64,000 nt of DNA from Alphaproteobacteria bacterium (GCA_024413465.1 JAKSVU010000007.1:1-64000); one strand, 5' to 3'. Numbered from the stretch's first letter, positions 26,440-34,610 are shown. Program-made: numbers and translations. Notes: generated by a model not told the origin, from the sequence alone.

Positions 26440-27581
26440 TATATTCCTGCTCTTTCTTGATATTCTTTTATTTGTTGAAGTGTATAATCAAACATCTTCT
26501 CTTTGTTATAAAACTTTTTATACCATTCAACTGACCATTTAATTGCTTCATCAGCTGTCAACGTTGGTTTCCAATTTAAAACTCTCTCTGCTTTTCCTAT
26601 GGCTAACATCAATAATTTTGCCTCATGCAAATCATCACGTTTATGAACAACAACTTCACCTTTACCATAATATTCACAGATTTTCTTTGATACATCAGCA
26701 ACAGTCAAAACACTTGATTCATAAGAACCAAAGTTGAATCCTTCTGCATACTTTTTGCCTTCGGTATAAAGTTTTTCTGCCAAAACCATATATCCTGACA
26801 ATGGTTCTAACACATGCTGCCATGGCCTGACTGCTACTGGATTTCGAATTTCTATTTTTCTACCTTCATTAATTGATCGGACACAATCTGGAACTAATCT
26901 ATCCAAAGCCCAATCTCCACCCCCAATCACATTACCTGCTCTAGCTGTTGCCATCGCATATCCGTCATCTCCCATCAAAAAGGATCGCCGATACGATTGG
27001 CTCATCACCTCTACACATCCTTTTGAACTTGAATATGGATCCCATCCTCCAAACGGATCATCTTCTTCAAAATTCTTGCCCGTTTCTTTATTTTCATAGC
27101 ATTTGTCTGTGGTGATATTTATAAATGCCTTTACACTCCCACTTTTACGAGCTGCTTCTAATACGTTTAAGGAACCTATCACGTTTGTTTCATACGTTAA
27201 AACGGGTTCTGCATACGATAATCTAACTAATGGCTGTGCTGCTAGGTGAAAAACTATTTCTGGCTTAAAGTCCTCAAACGTTTTTTGTAATAAATCTTTA
27301 TCTAAAATTGAACCTATAACACTCTTAATACAAAAGTTATTGCCACTAGCAGGGGAAAAAGATTTTGTTAATGGGCATTGCACATTTACAAAATCTAAAG
27401 GGGTAGAAATACCTGAAGCATTGATAACATCTTCCCACATACTCAGTTTTGTATTCGGCTCTAAAGCATACCCACATACTTTTGCCCCTAAACTTGATAA
27501 CCACAAACTCAACCATGAGCCTTTAAATCCGGTATGCCCTGTTATCAATATGCGTTTATTTTGGAAAAAGTCAGATAACAC
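26439..27581 (-). CDS. rfbG: CDP-glucose 4,6-dehydratase with a palindromic in-frame insertion
   Basis: A 380-residue SDR that turns CDP-glucose into CDP-4-keto-6-deoxyglucose. Motifs: ITGHTGFKGSWLSLWL at residue 13, FHLAAQPLVRLSY near 113, TTDKCYEN near 157 and the catalytic YSSSK near 184. Between Ser59 and Lys86 there are about 27 extra residues (TPLDFVNVQCPLTKSF and onward) that, from memory of the family, do not belong. They are encoded by DNA holding a 14-bp-arm palindrome (27360-27396). The reading frame is intact, so the enzyme may still work with a surface loop. Confidence 0.93.
   Translation of the reverse strand: MLSDFFQNKRILITGHTGFKGSWLSLWLSSLGAKVCGYALEPNTKLSMWEDVINASGISTPLDFVNVQCPLTKSFSPASGNNFCIKSVIGSILDKDLLQKTFEDFKPEIVFHLAAQPLVRLSYAEPVLTYETNVIGSLNVLEAARKSGSVKAFINITTDKCYENKETGKNFEEDDPFGGWDPYSSSKGCVEVMSQSYRRSFLMGDDGYAMATARAGNVIGGGDWALDRLVPDCVRSINEGRKIEIRNPVAVRPWQHVLEPLSGYMVLAEKLYTEGKKYAEGFNFGSYESSVLTVADVSKKICEYYGKGEVVVHKRDDLHEAKLLMLAIGKAERVLNWKPTLTADEAIKWSVEWYKKFYNKEKMFDYTLQQIKEYQERAGI
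27326..27404. repeat. RPE-like palindromic insertion inside rfbG
   Basis: AGATTTTGTTAATG (27360-27373) and CATTTACAAAATCT (27383-27396) form inverted arms of 14 bp with one mismatch around a nine-base loop. It falls inside the approximately 27-codon extra segment of rfbG and keeps the frame open. In-frame palindromic elements of this style are known from Rickettsia (RPEs). Whether this belongs to such a family here is an inference. Confidence 0.5.
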
Positions 27582-27612
27582 CTATCATCACTCCTCAACT
27601 AAATCTGTTCGA

Positions 27613-28392
27613 CTAGTCTTTCCAAATTTTCCAAGGGGCTTTATTCTCTGCCCACATTTGATTCAAATCTTGTTTATCTTTCAACATATCCATTGGTCGC
27701 CAAAACCCGTAATGGTGATAGGCATTCAACTGACCATCCTTTGCTAAATTTTTCAAAGGAGCTTGTTCGAATGGCATCGTATCATCATCTGGTATATAAT
27801 CAAATACTTCAGGTTGACAGACCATAAATCCACCATTTATCCAACTTCCTCCATTTTCTGGTTTTTCTTGAAATGAAGATACTCTTCCACCCTTTTCTAT
27901 TTCTAATGTTCCAAAACGCCCCTGAGGTTGAATTGCTGTCAAAGTAACAATCTTTTCTGATTTTTTGTGACAATTCAACAAAGACAAAACATCTATATTT
28001 CCAACCCCATCACCATAAGTCAACATAAAAGGTTCATTACCCAGGTAATTCTGAGCTTTTTTAATTCGACCACCTGTCATTGTATCTCGACCTGTATAGG
28101 CAAGTGTTACTTTCCATGGTTCTGAACGTGTTTTATGGATTTCGACTGAATCATTAGACAAATCAACTGTTAAATCTGACGTGTGTTTATAAAAATTCAA
28201 AAAATACTCATTAATGATTTCATGTTTATATCCTGTCAAAACAACAAAATCATTAAATCCATAATGACTATAAATTTTCATAATATGCCAGAGAATTGGA
28301 TATCCTCCAATTCCTACCATTGGTTTTGGCGTAATATGTGTTTCTTCACCCAACCGTGATCCTAATCCACCAGCTAATATTGCTACTTTCAT
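27613..28392 (-). CDS. rfbF: Glucose-1-phosphate cytidylyltransferase
   Basis: Makes CDP-glucose from glucose-1-phosphate and CTP, the entry step for CDP-dideoxy sugars. The 259 residues start with the nucleotidyltransferase signature VAILAGGLGSRLGEE, then PKPMVGIGGYPILWHI. Further on are LTYGDGVGNID near 127 (metal Asp) and GGFMVCQPEVFDY, both typical of RfbF. It is the first gene of the operon rfbF-rfbG-rfbH-SDR-neuB-like-ThDP-GT2, with its own promoter placed in the pilin 2 terminator region. Confidence 0.95.
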   Translation of the reverse strand: MKVAILAGGLGSRLGEETHITPKPMVGIGGYPILWHIMKIYSHYGFNDFVVLTGYKHEIINEYFLNFYKHTSDLTVDLSNDSVEIHKTRSEPWKVTLAYTGRDTMTGGRIKKAQNYLGNEPFMLTYGDGVGNIDVLSLLNCHKKSEKIVTLTAIQPQGRFGTLEIEKGGRVSSFQEKPENGGSWINGGFMVCQPEVFDYIPDDDTMPFEQAPLKNLAKDGQLNAYHHYGFWRPMDMLKDKQDLNQMWAENKAPWKIWKD

Positions 28393-28424
28393 AAAAAACC
28401 TTAATAAAAGAAGTTATCTCTAAA

Positions 28425-28453
28425 AATATACCTAAAAATATATTTTTTCTCAA
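28425..28453 (-). promoter_or_regulatory. Promoter of the CDP-sugar operon
   Basis: On the minus strand: -35 TTGAGA (28453-28448), a 17-bp spacer, and -10 TATATT (28430-28425), about 33 bases before rfbF. The pilin 2 terminator lies just upstream, so this promoter would make the sugar operon independent of pilin transcription. Confidence 0.65.
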
Positions 28454-28461
28454 TTATAAAT

Positions 28462-28492
28462 AAAAAAAAGAAGGAGAATATCTCCTTCTTTT
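28462..28492 (-). terminator. Terminator of pilin 2
   Basis: Read on the minus strand, AAGAAGGAGA / TCTCCTTCTT closes over a three-base loop and runs into eight T. It closely resembles the terminator after pilin 1. Confidence 0.88.
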
Positions 28493-28515
28493 CCTTTATG
28501 CCATTAAAAATATTT

Positions 28516-29094
28516 TTAACGGAATGTATAAACGATATAGTGGTCACCACCTGTAATAGAACCACAAGCTGAAGCTGTTGTAGCAACGTCAGCTGGACAT
28601 GAGTTATTTGCTGTTGCACAAACAACAGTTCCACCAACTTTAACAGAAATCAACCCTGCTGATGCATCACCCCAATCGTATGAAGACAACTTCACACAAG
28701 CTTCTGATGGCAAACCAGCATAGTTAACTGTGAATGCTTTATTAGCCATACCACCTGTTGAAGTAGGAGCAAATGAAAACTTTCCACCAAAGGTATTAAG
28801 TGGATTTGTACAAGAATCGTGTCCCATACAAACTTCATCACCAATAGCACCAGCACGATACAATACTTGGTTGTTAATTGTACCATAGTTACGAGCAGAA
28901 GCATACAATGTTCTGATGTTTGTAACTGCTGTTTGGATTTGGTCTGTTGCTTTTGTTACTTTAAATTTAGCCATTGCTTGTGAATAACCAGCGATACCAC
29001 CAACTGATAACACACCGATAATAGCTAACACACCCAACATTTCGATCATTGAACGACCGGATTGTTGTGAACTTTTAATCATATCTTTCATCAT
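28516..29094 (-). CDS. Type IV pilin-like protein, copy 2
   Basis: The ATG at 29094 is taken as the start. It lies just after TAGGCCTA exactly as in copy 1, and gives a 192-residue protein. An upstream in-frame ATG at 29148 would run through a leader hairpin. Mature part GRSMIEMLGV... with Glu5; the protein matches copy 1 at about nine residues in ten, with changes mainly in the last third (for example ADVATTASACGSITGG). The upstream region has no G-tract, unlike copy 1. The two genes are direct repeats around the sugar locus. Confidence 0.87.
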   Translation of the reverse strand: MMKDMIKSSQQSGRSMIEMLGVLAIIGVLSVGGIAGYSQAMAKFKVTKATDQIQTAVTNIRTLYASARNYGTINNQVLYRAGAIGDEVCMGHDSCTNPLNTFGGKFSFAPTSTGGMANKAFTVNYAGLPSEACVKLSSYDWGDASAGLISVKVGGTVVCATANNSCPADVATTASACGSITGGDHYIVYTFR

Positions 29095-29127
29095 ATATTT
29101 AGGCCTATATATAAATGTTAAACTTAC

Positions 29128-29150
29128 GTTTGATGGCTTATCCATCAAAC
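29128..29150 (-). promoter_or_regulatory. Hairpin upstream of pilin 2
   Basis: A perfect nine-base inverted repeat GTTTGATGG / CCATCAAAC with a five-base spacer lies 34 bases before the chosen pilin 2 start and 44 bases after the GT-C gene stop. No T-run follows, so it could be an operator, an attenuator or an RNA-stability element. Confidence 0.45.
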
Positions 29151-29193
29151 TTCTTTAGTGTAAACCACAATTTATTAAAATTCAATGAAATTT

Positions 29194-31614
29194 TTATGAT
29201 ACAAAATTCTTATATATCTGCATTCGTTCATTTTTCGACATATCAAGAAATTGTTTTCCCATATCATAAGCTAACAAAATGAATAAAATATTTGAACAGA
29301 CTGCTATCGAAAATTCACAGTAGAATAAAAATTTTGGAAATAAAATCCCCATAAATAAAATCGAATAAACTATATTTTTTAAGGAATTATTTTTTTCTTC
29401 ATTCAAAAATAAAACTAAAGATGCAAATATAATAACCGAACAATATGGATAACCTCTTGAGTTTAAAACCAGAGGAATCAAACCTAAAAACAGACTTTTT
29501 ATCCAATTTTTCTTGATACATGGTAAACAAACTAAACCAACAATGACACTTGCATAATTTATAAATGCAAAAATTCTATCTAAATAAATCGAAATTTGTT
29601 TATTAAACAAGGCTTCTATGAAACGATCATTACTCCGATCATACCAAAAACCTGTTGTAAATCCTCTAAATGAATACAAATAAGAGGCAACTGTTTTCGA
29701 CCAACTTGCTACACCTGAAAGTATTTTTTCAAAATTAGCAATACCATCCTCAAAAAAGAAAAATGGTAAAAAGAAGAAAATTATTCCATATACAATTAAC
29801 CGAATAGCTTCTTTTTTTCGATTAGAACACAATGTCAATAAACCAAAAATTGCTGGATAAATTTTACACCCTGCTGAAACAGCCAAAGCAATGTAAGACA
29901 ATTCCCTCGTTTTATCATCCTCATCATTAAAATGGAATAAGTAAAATGTTGAAAAAACTGCACACACAATCATTTGATTTCCGACGTGCAAACAATTAAC
30001 GAGTGGATACGTTAGCGTAAGGATAAAAAACACTAAAAACTTTTGTAAACTTGAACCTTCTAATCTTTGATAAAATTGAATCAAAAACAAAACTGTCCAT
30101 AACACCATCCAAAGCTGGATTTTTAAAAGAGAACCTGTTTCGTACAAATCATGAAATGCTGTTCCACTAATATCCGTATCACTAGGTCCTTTAAAATCAG
30201 CAATGTTTGAAAAAACGTAAAAGATTAAGTTAATTAATGGAGGATATTGTTCTGTCCCCGCTGACAGCTGATATGGCATCTTCCCCCCCCAGGCAGAACC
30301 AATTGTATCATACAGATAACTTCGGTTTTCCAGATAATGTGTATCAAATCCACCTATTCCCCCCAAAAAGCAGACAAAATAAACAATGGAAAATACGCCA
30401 CTTCCTATCAAAAAAACATTTTTTAACGAGGTATTTTTTTGTTGAAAATAACAAATAGCTACCAACGAAAGAGCAAATAAACTTAAAAATGAAAAAACGA
30501 ATTTAAATTCATTCAATCCTGTTAGTATTTTTATATCTGAAAAATGAATTGGAATAAAACGCGTTTCAAAAGAAATTTCATATTTTTTCCCCGAGTGTAC
30601 TTTAAAAGTTTGTTCGACTTTTTGTTTTTCGAGGGTAAACTTCATGTCATTTTGATCAACAATTGATTTTACTTCTGATTGAATAACTTTTTCATTTATC
30701 TTAACTTTTCGGATTTCAATCGGATTTTCTAAAACAGAATTAAAAGTAAATTTGATATCTCCATTAAAGTCCGGCTTAATTTCAATTAAATCTTCTTGGA
30801 ATTTTTCCGTTAATTTTTTTGAAATACGCATATTGTTCTCAAAGACACCATCTGGAGCTTTTAATCCAAAAATACTTAAAATTTGGAAAGATGAATTTTC
30901 ATTTTCTGTAGAAATTGTAATTTCCCCGACTTTATTAAAAAATTTTAATGCAAAGATTTTATATAAGCTGGTATTCGTATTTAAATATAAAAATGAAAAA
31001 CAAATCATCAAATATATGGTTAAAATACCACTGTAAACATAGTATTTTTTCCCCATTTTTAACGGAGAGTACTTTCTAAAAAAGTATGAAATGCCACCAA
31101 CAAATAAAATCATCCAAAACAACTTAGAAAAACAAACTAATCGTTTTCCATCAATTTCAATTTGTTGAGGTGCTGATAAAATAAATATATTTTTTTTAGT
31201 ATCTCTATACAGAGGATGATCTATTGTTTTTACAGACGGAATAAAATCGTCTATTTTATCAAAGGAGATGAATTGCTTTCCAAGTATCTTTAAACTGTGG
31301 ACATAGATATCAGGTTGACTAAATAGGAGTTCAAAATTTTTCATTTTTTGAGTAGGAACTTTTAAATGAACAATATGAACACCAGAATTAACGTATTTTT
31401 TTATTTCTTTCTTATGAAGGTCTTTTTTTAAACCATCCGAATCAAGAACCACGCCAGAATAATCATCATAAACAATACTATATTCGACAGGAATATCACT
31501 GAAACTAACGAAAGAAACGTCGATTCCTTTATACGTCCACATTTTTATAAAACACATCACAACAATAAACGTTGATAAAAAGACATATCTATTTTCTTTC
31601 AACCAATTTTTCAT
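29194..31614 (-). CDS. Large membrane protein, GT87/GT-C-like glycosyltransferase
   Basis: An 806-residue protein. One N-terminal helix (9-24) is followed by a soluble extracytoplasmic part (25-155), one or two helices, a second soluble part (230-355), and then about ten helices to the end. The segment GGFDTHYLENRSYLYDT ... EQYPPLINLIFYVF (near 425-470) has the acidic residue and the YPP motif typical of GT87-type enzymes. These move polyprenyl-linked mannose-like sugars to extracytoplasmic acceptors. The sugar and acceptor are unknown. Coding G8 (30283-30290) and G6 (30359-30364) runs make it a frameshift-prone gene. Confidence 0.72.
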   Translation of the reverse strand: MKNWLKENRYVFLSTFIVVMCFIKMWTYKGIDVSFVSFSDIPVEYSIVYDDYSGVVLDSDGLKKDLHKKEIKKYVNSGVHIVHLKVPTQKMKNFELLFSQPDIYVHSLKILGKQFISFDKIDDFIPSVKTIDHPLYRDTKKNIFILSAPQQIEIDGKRLVCFSKLFWMILFVGGISYFFRKYSPLKMGKKYYVYSGILTIYLMICFSFLYLNTNTSLYKIFALKFFNKVGEITISTENENSSFQILSIFGLKAPDGVFENNMRISKKLTEKFQEDLIEIKPDFNGDIKFTFNSVLENPIEIRKVKINEKVIQSEVKSIVDQNDMKFTLEKQKVEQTFKVHSGKKYEISFETRFIPIHFSDIKILTGLNEFKFVFSFLSLFALSLVAICYFQQKNTSLKNVFLIGSGVFSIVYFVCFLGGIGGFDTHYLENRSYLYDTIGSAWGGKMPYQLSAGTEQYPPLINLIFYVFSNIADFKGPSDTDISGTAFHDLYETGSLLKIQLWMVLWTVLFLIQFYQRLEGSSLQKFLVFFILTLTYPLVNCLHVGNQMIVCAVFSTFYLFHFNDEDDKTRELSYIALAVSAGCKIYPAIFGLLTLCSNRKKEAIRLIVYGIIFFFLPFFFFEDGIANFEKILSGVASWSKTVASYLYSFRGFTTGFWYDRSNDRFIEALFNKQISIYLDRIFAFINYASVIVGLVCLPCIKKNWIKSLFLGLIPLVLNSRGYPYCSVIIFASLVLFLNEEKNNSLKNIVYSILFMGILFPKFLFYCEFSIAVCSNILFILLAYDMGKQFLDMSKNERMQIYKNFVS
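30283..30290 (-). repeat. G8 homopolymer inside the GT-C gene
   Basis: Eight C on the plus strand read as TGG GGG GGG (Trp-Gly-Gly) in the coding strand. In AT-rich DNA this is a rare run; gain or loss of one base would truncate the protein near residue 445. The present length keeps the gene open. Confidence 0.7.
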
Positions 31615-31632
31615 TATATATTCCTTCGGATA

Positions 31633-31658
31633 TAAAAAAAACCGCGAACAATCGCGGT
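31633..31658 (-). terminator. Terminator of tRNA-Lys
   Basis: Stem ACCGCGA / TCGCGGT with a four-base loop followed by eight T on the minus strand, just 3' of the tRNA. Confidence 0.88.
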
Positions 31659-31664
31659 CTTAAA

Positions 31665-31740
31665 TGGTGAGCGTGCCGGGATTCGAACCCGGGGCCACTT
31701 GATTAAAAGTCAAGTGCTCTACCGGCTGAGCTACACGCCC
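31665..31740 (-). tRNA. tRNA-Lys (TTT)
   Basis: A 76-nt cloverleaf on the minus strand starting GGGCGTGTAGCTCAG, with D arm CCGGTAGAGC, anticodon loop CTTTTAA (anticodon TTT), T arm CGGGTTCGAATCCCG and encoded CCA. No integrase or repeated 3' fragment is seen around it. Confidence 0.95.
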
Positions 31741-31812
31741 GTAGCAGAAGTGTTTTTACACCAAAAAAACAAAAGGTCAATAGTTTTTTTTCGATTTTTT
31801 CATTTTTAGTAT

Positions 31813-31849
31813 AAAAAAAACTCTCTTAAAAAATCTAAGAGAGTTTTTC
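31813..31849 (-). terminator. Terminator of the rod-like gene pair
   Basis: Stem ACTCTCTTA / TAAGAGAGT followed by eight T on the minus strand, 20 bases after the stop of the gene at 31868. Confidence 0.85.
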
Positions 31850-31867
31850 ATTGAAAATAAAATAACT

Positions 31868-32212
31868 TTAACCTTCACGTTGAACCATTGAAATAAGTTC
31901 TTCTGACATTTCGTTTGCAACTTTATAGGCAGCAATTCCCATTTGATAAACGTTTTTCGCAATATGCATATTGACTAAATCTTCGGCGTAACTTTCTGCA
32001 CTTGCAACGTAAGCAGTAGATGCCGTCCCAACACTCGCTAAAGGACTTACTGCTGGAACTGGAAGTTCTGAACTCTCGACAGCAATCCCACTATTGTCAA
32101 CTGGAGTTTCACTTCCAATAGATGCGACTCTGCTGGCGGACCTATTAAAGTTCACCATCGCACTTTGCATGCCAAATAAGGAATTGTTTAATAAACTATT
32201 TATCCCTGACAT
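31868..32212 (-). CDS. Small protein resembling a miniature flagellar rod/hook protein
   Basis: 114 residues. The N-terminus (GINSLLNNSLFGMQSAMVNFNRSASRVA) has the spacing of flagellar rod N-terminal helices. The C-terminus (EDLVNMHIAKNVYQMGIAAYKVANEMSEELISM) resembles the C-terminal rod/hook helix of FlgC/FlgG-type proteins. The middle is Ser/Ala/Val-rich and short. The usual ANNIAN motif is not conserved and no other flagellar gene is in the window. It may form a helical bundle or filament, or be a relic of a flagellar gene. Paired with the next gene upstream (11 bp gap). Confidence 0.55.
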   Translation of the reverse strand: MSGINSLLNNSLFGMQSAMVNFNRSASRVASIGSETPVDNSGIAVESSELPVPAVSPLASVGTASTAYVASAESYAEDLVNMHIAKNVYQMGIAAYKVANEMSEELISMVQREG

Positions 32213-32223
32213 CGCAATTCTCC

Positions 32224-32628
32224 TTATCCGAATCCTTGAGTTACCTTTTCAACAGGAATTTCAATTGCTTCAATAACTTTTTCATACGACTCTATCTTGT
32301 GTCCGATATCCGTAGACTTATAACCTTCATTCAAGTCGTCGCCATCGCGCCCCATGTTCGCAGAATAAACAGTCCCCGTTTCTGGAGCCATAACAACTGT
32401 CATTACAACAGGAGCTGAAACCTCAACCGCAGCTTGTTGTGCTGCCATCGGCATATTAGGTAAATTTTGATTTTGTAAATATTGCTCAGTCGGTGTTCCA
32501 ACACCACCCGAATCTGCAACGCCAACAACAGATGCAGAAGCACTTGAAGCTGAGATTGCTCCCAGTTTCATCATCTGCGCTGATGTGCGCCCTACTGGCG
32601 CGCTATTGTTCACTTTTGTTGTTGACAT
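32224..32628 (-). CDS. Unknown Ser/Ala/Val-rich small protein
   Basis: 134 residues from the ATG at 32628, which has GGTGGA upstream; an in-frame ATG at 32640 lacks a site. No signal peptide or known domain. The first half is Ser/Ala/Val-rich and probably disordered. The end (GHKIESYEKVIEAIEIPVEKVTQG) is a likely amphipathic helix. It is co-transcribed with the rod-like gene and shares its composition, so the two may act together. Confidence 0.55.
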   Translation of the reverse strand: MSTTKVNNSAPVGRTSAQMMKLGAISASSASASVVGVADSGGVGTPTEQYLQNQNLPNMPMAAQQAAVEVSAPVVMTVVMAPETGTVYSANMGRDGDDLNEGYKSTDIGHKIESYEKVIEAIEIPVEKVTQGFG

Positions 32629-32728
32629 TCTATCCACCATACAAAAATACTTCTATTCTAAGTATCTCACACAGCTTTTAAAGAGTCAATATGACTCTGT
32701 CAAGTTTTTTTTCTAAAAACACTTCTCT

Positions 32729-33064
32729 TTATTTTATTATCGAAATCGGCAACTTCGAAACGTGACGAACACTTGCAGTATATTCTCTCACAATTCCTTT
32801 TTGTGGATTTTCTGGAGTCTCTTCATTAAATTCTGCAACTAACACAGATTCCGCCTGATTTAATAATGGAGCTACATCTGGATGAATATAATCTAAAACA
32901 ATCATTTGTTCTGCCGTTCTGTACAACAATGCATGCTGTTCCCCATTAAATAAAATTTGCGGATGTTCTGGAGACCCTGATCTTGTTTTTATACAAAATA
33001 GTAATTCTCCATCAGCATTGGAAAGAACATCATAAAACGATTCTGTTTCAACTTCTGTTTTCAT
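32729..33064 (-). CDS. Unknown 111-residue cytoplasmic protein
   Basis: No recognised family. The sequence alternates short strands (ELLFCIKTRSG, PQILFNGEQHALLYR, MIVLDYIHPDVAPLL, SVLVAEFNEE) and looks like a small alpha/beta fold with one Cys. No signal peptide or membrane segment. Composition and codon use look like real coding sequence. It lies 58 bp from the next membrane protein gene on the same strand. Confidence 0.55.
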   Translation of the reverse strand: MKTEVETESFYDVLSNADGELLFCIKTRSGSPEHPQILFNGEQHALLYRTAEQMIVLDYIHPDVAPLLNQAESVLVAEFNEETPENPQKGIVREYTASVRHVSKLPISIIK

Positions 33065-33122
33065 TTTCTCATCCTTAAGTAATCGGAGTATTTAACCCAA
33101 ATGTTTTCTATCAAAAAAAATC

Positions 33123-34067
33123 CTATTTATGGTAAGACGCAGACGTAATTCTCTTCTTCGTATCATAAGTACAAGTATAATTGACTTTTATTTTTATATT
33201 TCCTGTTTCAATAAGTTGTGCCTTATCTCCAAATAAAGTAATCTTGTCATTAACAACATCAACTTGGAACCGATCAAACTTGTAATCATTTTTACCAACA
33301 GTCCATTCAAAACGCCCTGGCAACTCTCTTGCAACAGCATTTTCGCAAGAATTTTGAGCTTCCTCTTCATATTGTTGATAATATGTATTTTTCTTTGTAT
33401 TTGCCTTCTTACAATCTTCTTCATTTGTGCAAGCTTTACTTTCTGATAGTAAATCTTTCATTTTTTCAGCTTCACGAGCACGTTGTAACTCAACTCTTTG
33501 TTTATGTACTTTAATTTCATGCTCGGTTCCCATTTGAACAAATGCAGATTGGAATGACAATAAAAATGACGTCAAAACTAAACCGATTAATGTTAATTGA
33601 ATGTAGGTGTATCCTCTTGCTTTAGCCTTTTCACGCATCAAATAAAATCCGCCGAAAATTCCACCAACAATTACAATAACGCACAAGAATGATAGAAATC
33701 CCCCATCAGACATCACTGAATGAATCATGGAAAAAGTCATCACTCCAAATAAAAAAACTAAAAAATATGAAAAAGCTGGATATTTTGTCGCCTTAACAAC
33801 GTTTTCTTCGCCGACTGAATATGCGACAAAACCTAACAACCCAAAAATAAGGACACTCAAAAACATTTTAAATAAAACGCCAACAAGTGAAAACAATCCT
33901 AAAAATATCAATAAAGCTAACAACAATGACGCATAACAAATCGAAACACGAACTGCACCTTCTCTATTTTGCTTCATCAAATTTGCAAAATCACCTTGCA
34001 ACAACAAAGGCATATCTTCATCTGTTAATAACAGCTTTTCTTTTAAAGATTGTCCAATATTTTTCAT
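33123..34067 (-). CDS. Unknown multi-helix membrane protein
   Basis: 314 residues: a cytoplasmic start (1-40) and five or six hydrophobic segments between about 44 and 175. A charged coiled-coil-like stretch rich in Arg/Glu/Lys (190-240) has two CTNEEDC-like cysteines. The C-terminal beta-rich domain (YKFDRFQVDVVNDKITLFG, KIKVNYTCTYD) probably faces the periplasm. No family recognised. It follows smpB by 59 bp and may share its transcript. Confidence 0.6.
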   Translation of the reverse strand: MKNIGQSLKEKLLLTDEDMPLLLQGDFANLMKQNREGAVRVSICYASLLLALLIFLGLFSLVGVLFKMFLSVLIFGLLGFVAYSVGEENVVKATKYPAFSYFLVFLFGVMTFSMIHSVMSDGGFLSFLCVIVIVGGIFGGFYLMREKAKARGYTYIQLTLIGLVLTSFLLSFQSAFVQMGTEHEIKVHKQRVELQRAREAEKMKDLLSESKACTNEEDCKKANTKKNTYYQQYEEEAQNSCENAVARELPGRFEWTVGKNDYKFDRFQVDVVNDKITLFGDKAQLIETGNIKIKVNYTCTYDTKKRITSASYHK

Positions 34068-34126
34068 TTTGTTTTATCCAATGTAAAAAATTATTTTTCT
34101 ATTAATACAAAAAAAAGTTGGAAAAA

Positions 34127-34609
34127 TCAATACTTATCACCCTTCAATAAACGATGTTTTTCACGATCCCAATCACGCTTTTTTATATCTTCACGTTTAT
34201 CAACTTTATTTTTACCAACACCTAAGCCAATTTTTACTTTAGCCCGTCCACGTTCATTAAAATAAATCTCTAAAGGAACAATTGTATATCCTTTTCTGGC
34301 AACAGCACCTATCAGTTTTTTCAGCTCTTTTGAATGTAGTAACAACTTCCTTGGACGACAAGCTTCATGTTTTACATATCCTATTGAACCGTATTCTAAA
34401 ATTGAAGCATTGACCAAAAACAATTCAGATTTATTCACACTAGCAAAAGATTCATTAATACTTGCCCGACCAAGACGCAAAGATTTCACCTCTGCCCCTG
34501 TTAGCATAATGCCTGCTTCATATACTTCTTCAATGGCATAATTAAAATTTGATTTTTTATTCTTTGCAACTAAACCAGTTGAAATTAAGGTTGAACGTTT
34601 AGCCCCCAT
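34127..34609 (-). CDS. smpB: SsrA-binding protein
   Basis: Binds tmRNA and guides it to stalled ribosomes. The 160 residues have the usual signatures NKKSNFNYAIEEVYEAGI, LTGAEVKSLRLGRASI, YEHGNxxN-like EYGSIGYVKHEACRPRKLLLH, YFNERGRAKVKIGLGVGK and the basic tail KRDWDREKHR. It sits one base after dapA, an arrangement common in alphaproteobacteria. No tmRNA gene is visible in this window. Confidence 0.97.
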   Translation of the reverse strand: MGAKRSTLISTGLVAKNKKSNFNYAIEEVYEAGIMLTGAEVKSLRLGRASINESFASVNKSELFLVNASILEYGSIGYVKHEACRPRKLLLHSKELKKLIGAVARKGYTIVPLEIYFNERGRAKVKIGLGVGKNKVDKREDIKKRDWDREKHRLLKGDKY

Positions 34610-34610
34610 C

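Noticed and set aside
20385-28392. Sialic or legionaminic acid pathway from the NeuB homologue
   Set aside because: NeuA, NeuC or the legionaminic/pseudaminic partner enzymes are absent; the neighbours are CDP-dideoxysugar enzymes.
31665-31740. tRNA-Lys as the attachment site of a genomic island next to the glycan locus
   Set aside because: No integrase gene and no repeated tRNA 3' fragment was seen on either side.
34127-34609. tmRNA gene beside smpB
   Set aside because: The gaps around smpB are one base and 59 bases, too small for tmRNA, and no tmRNA-like ends were noticed elsewhere.
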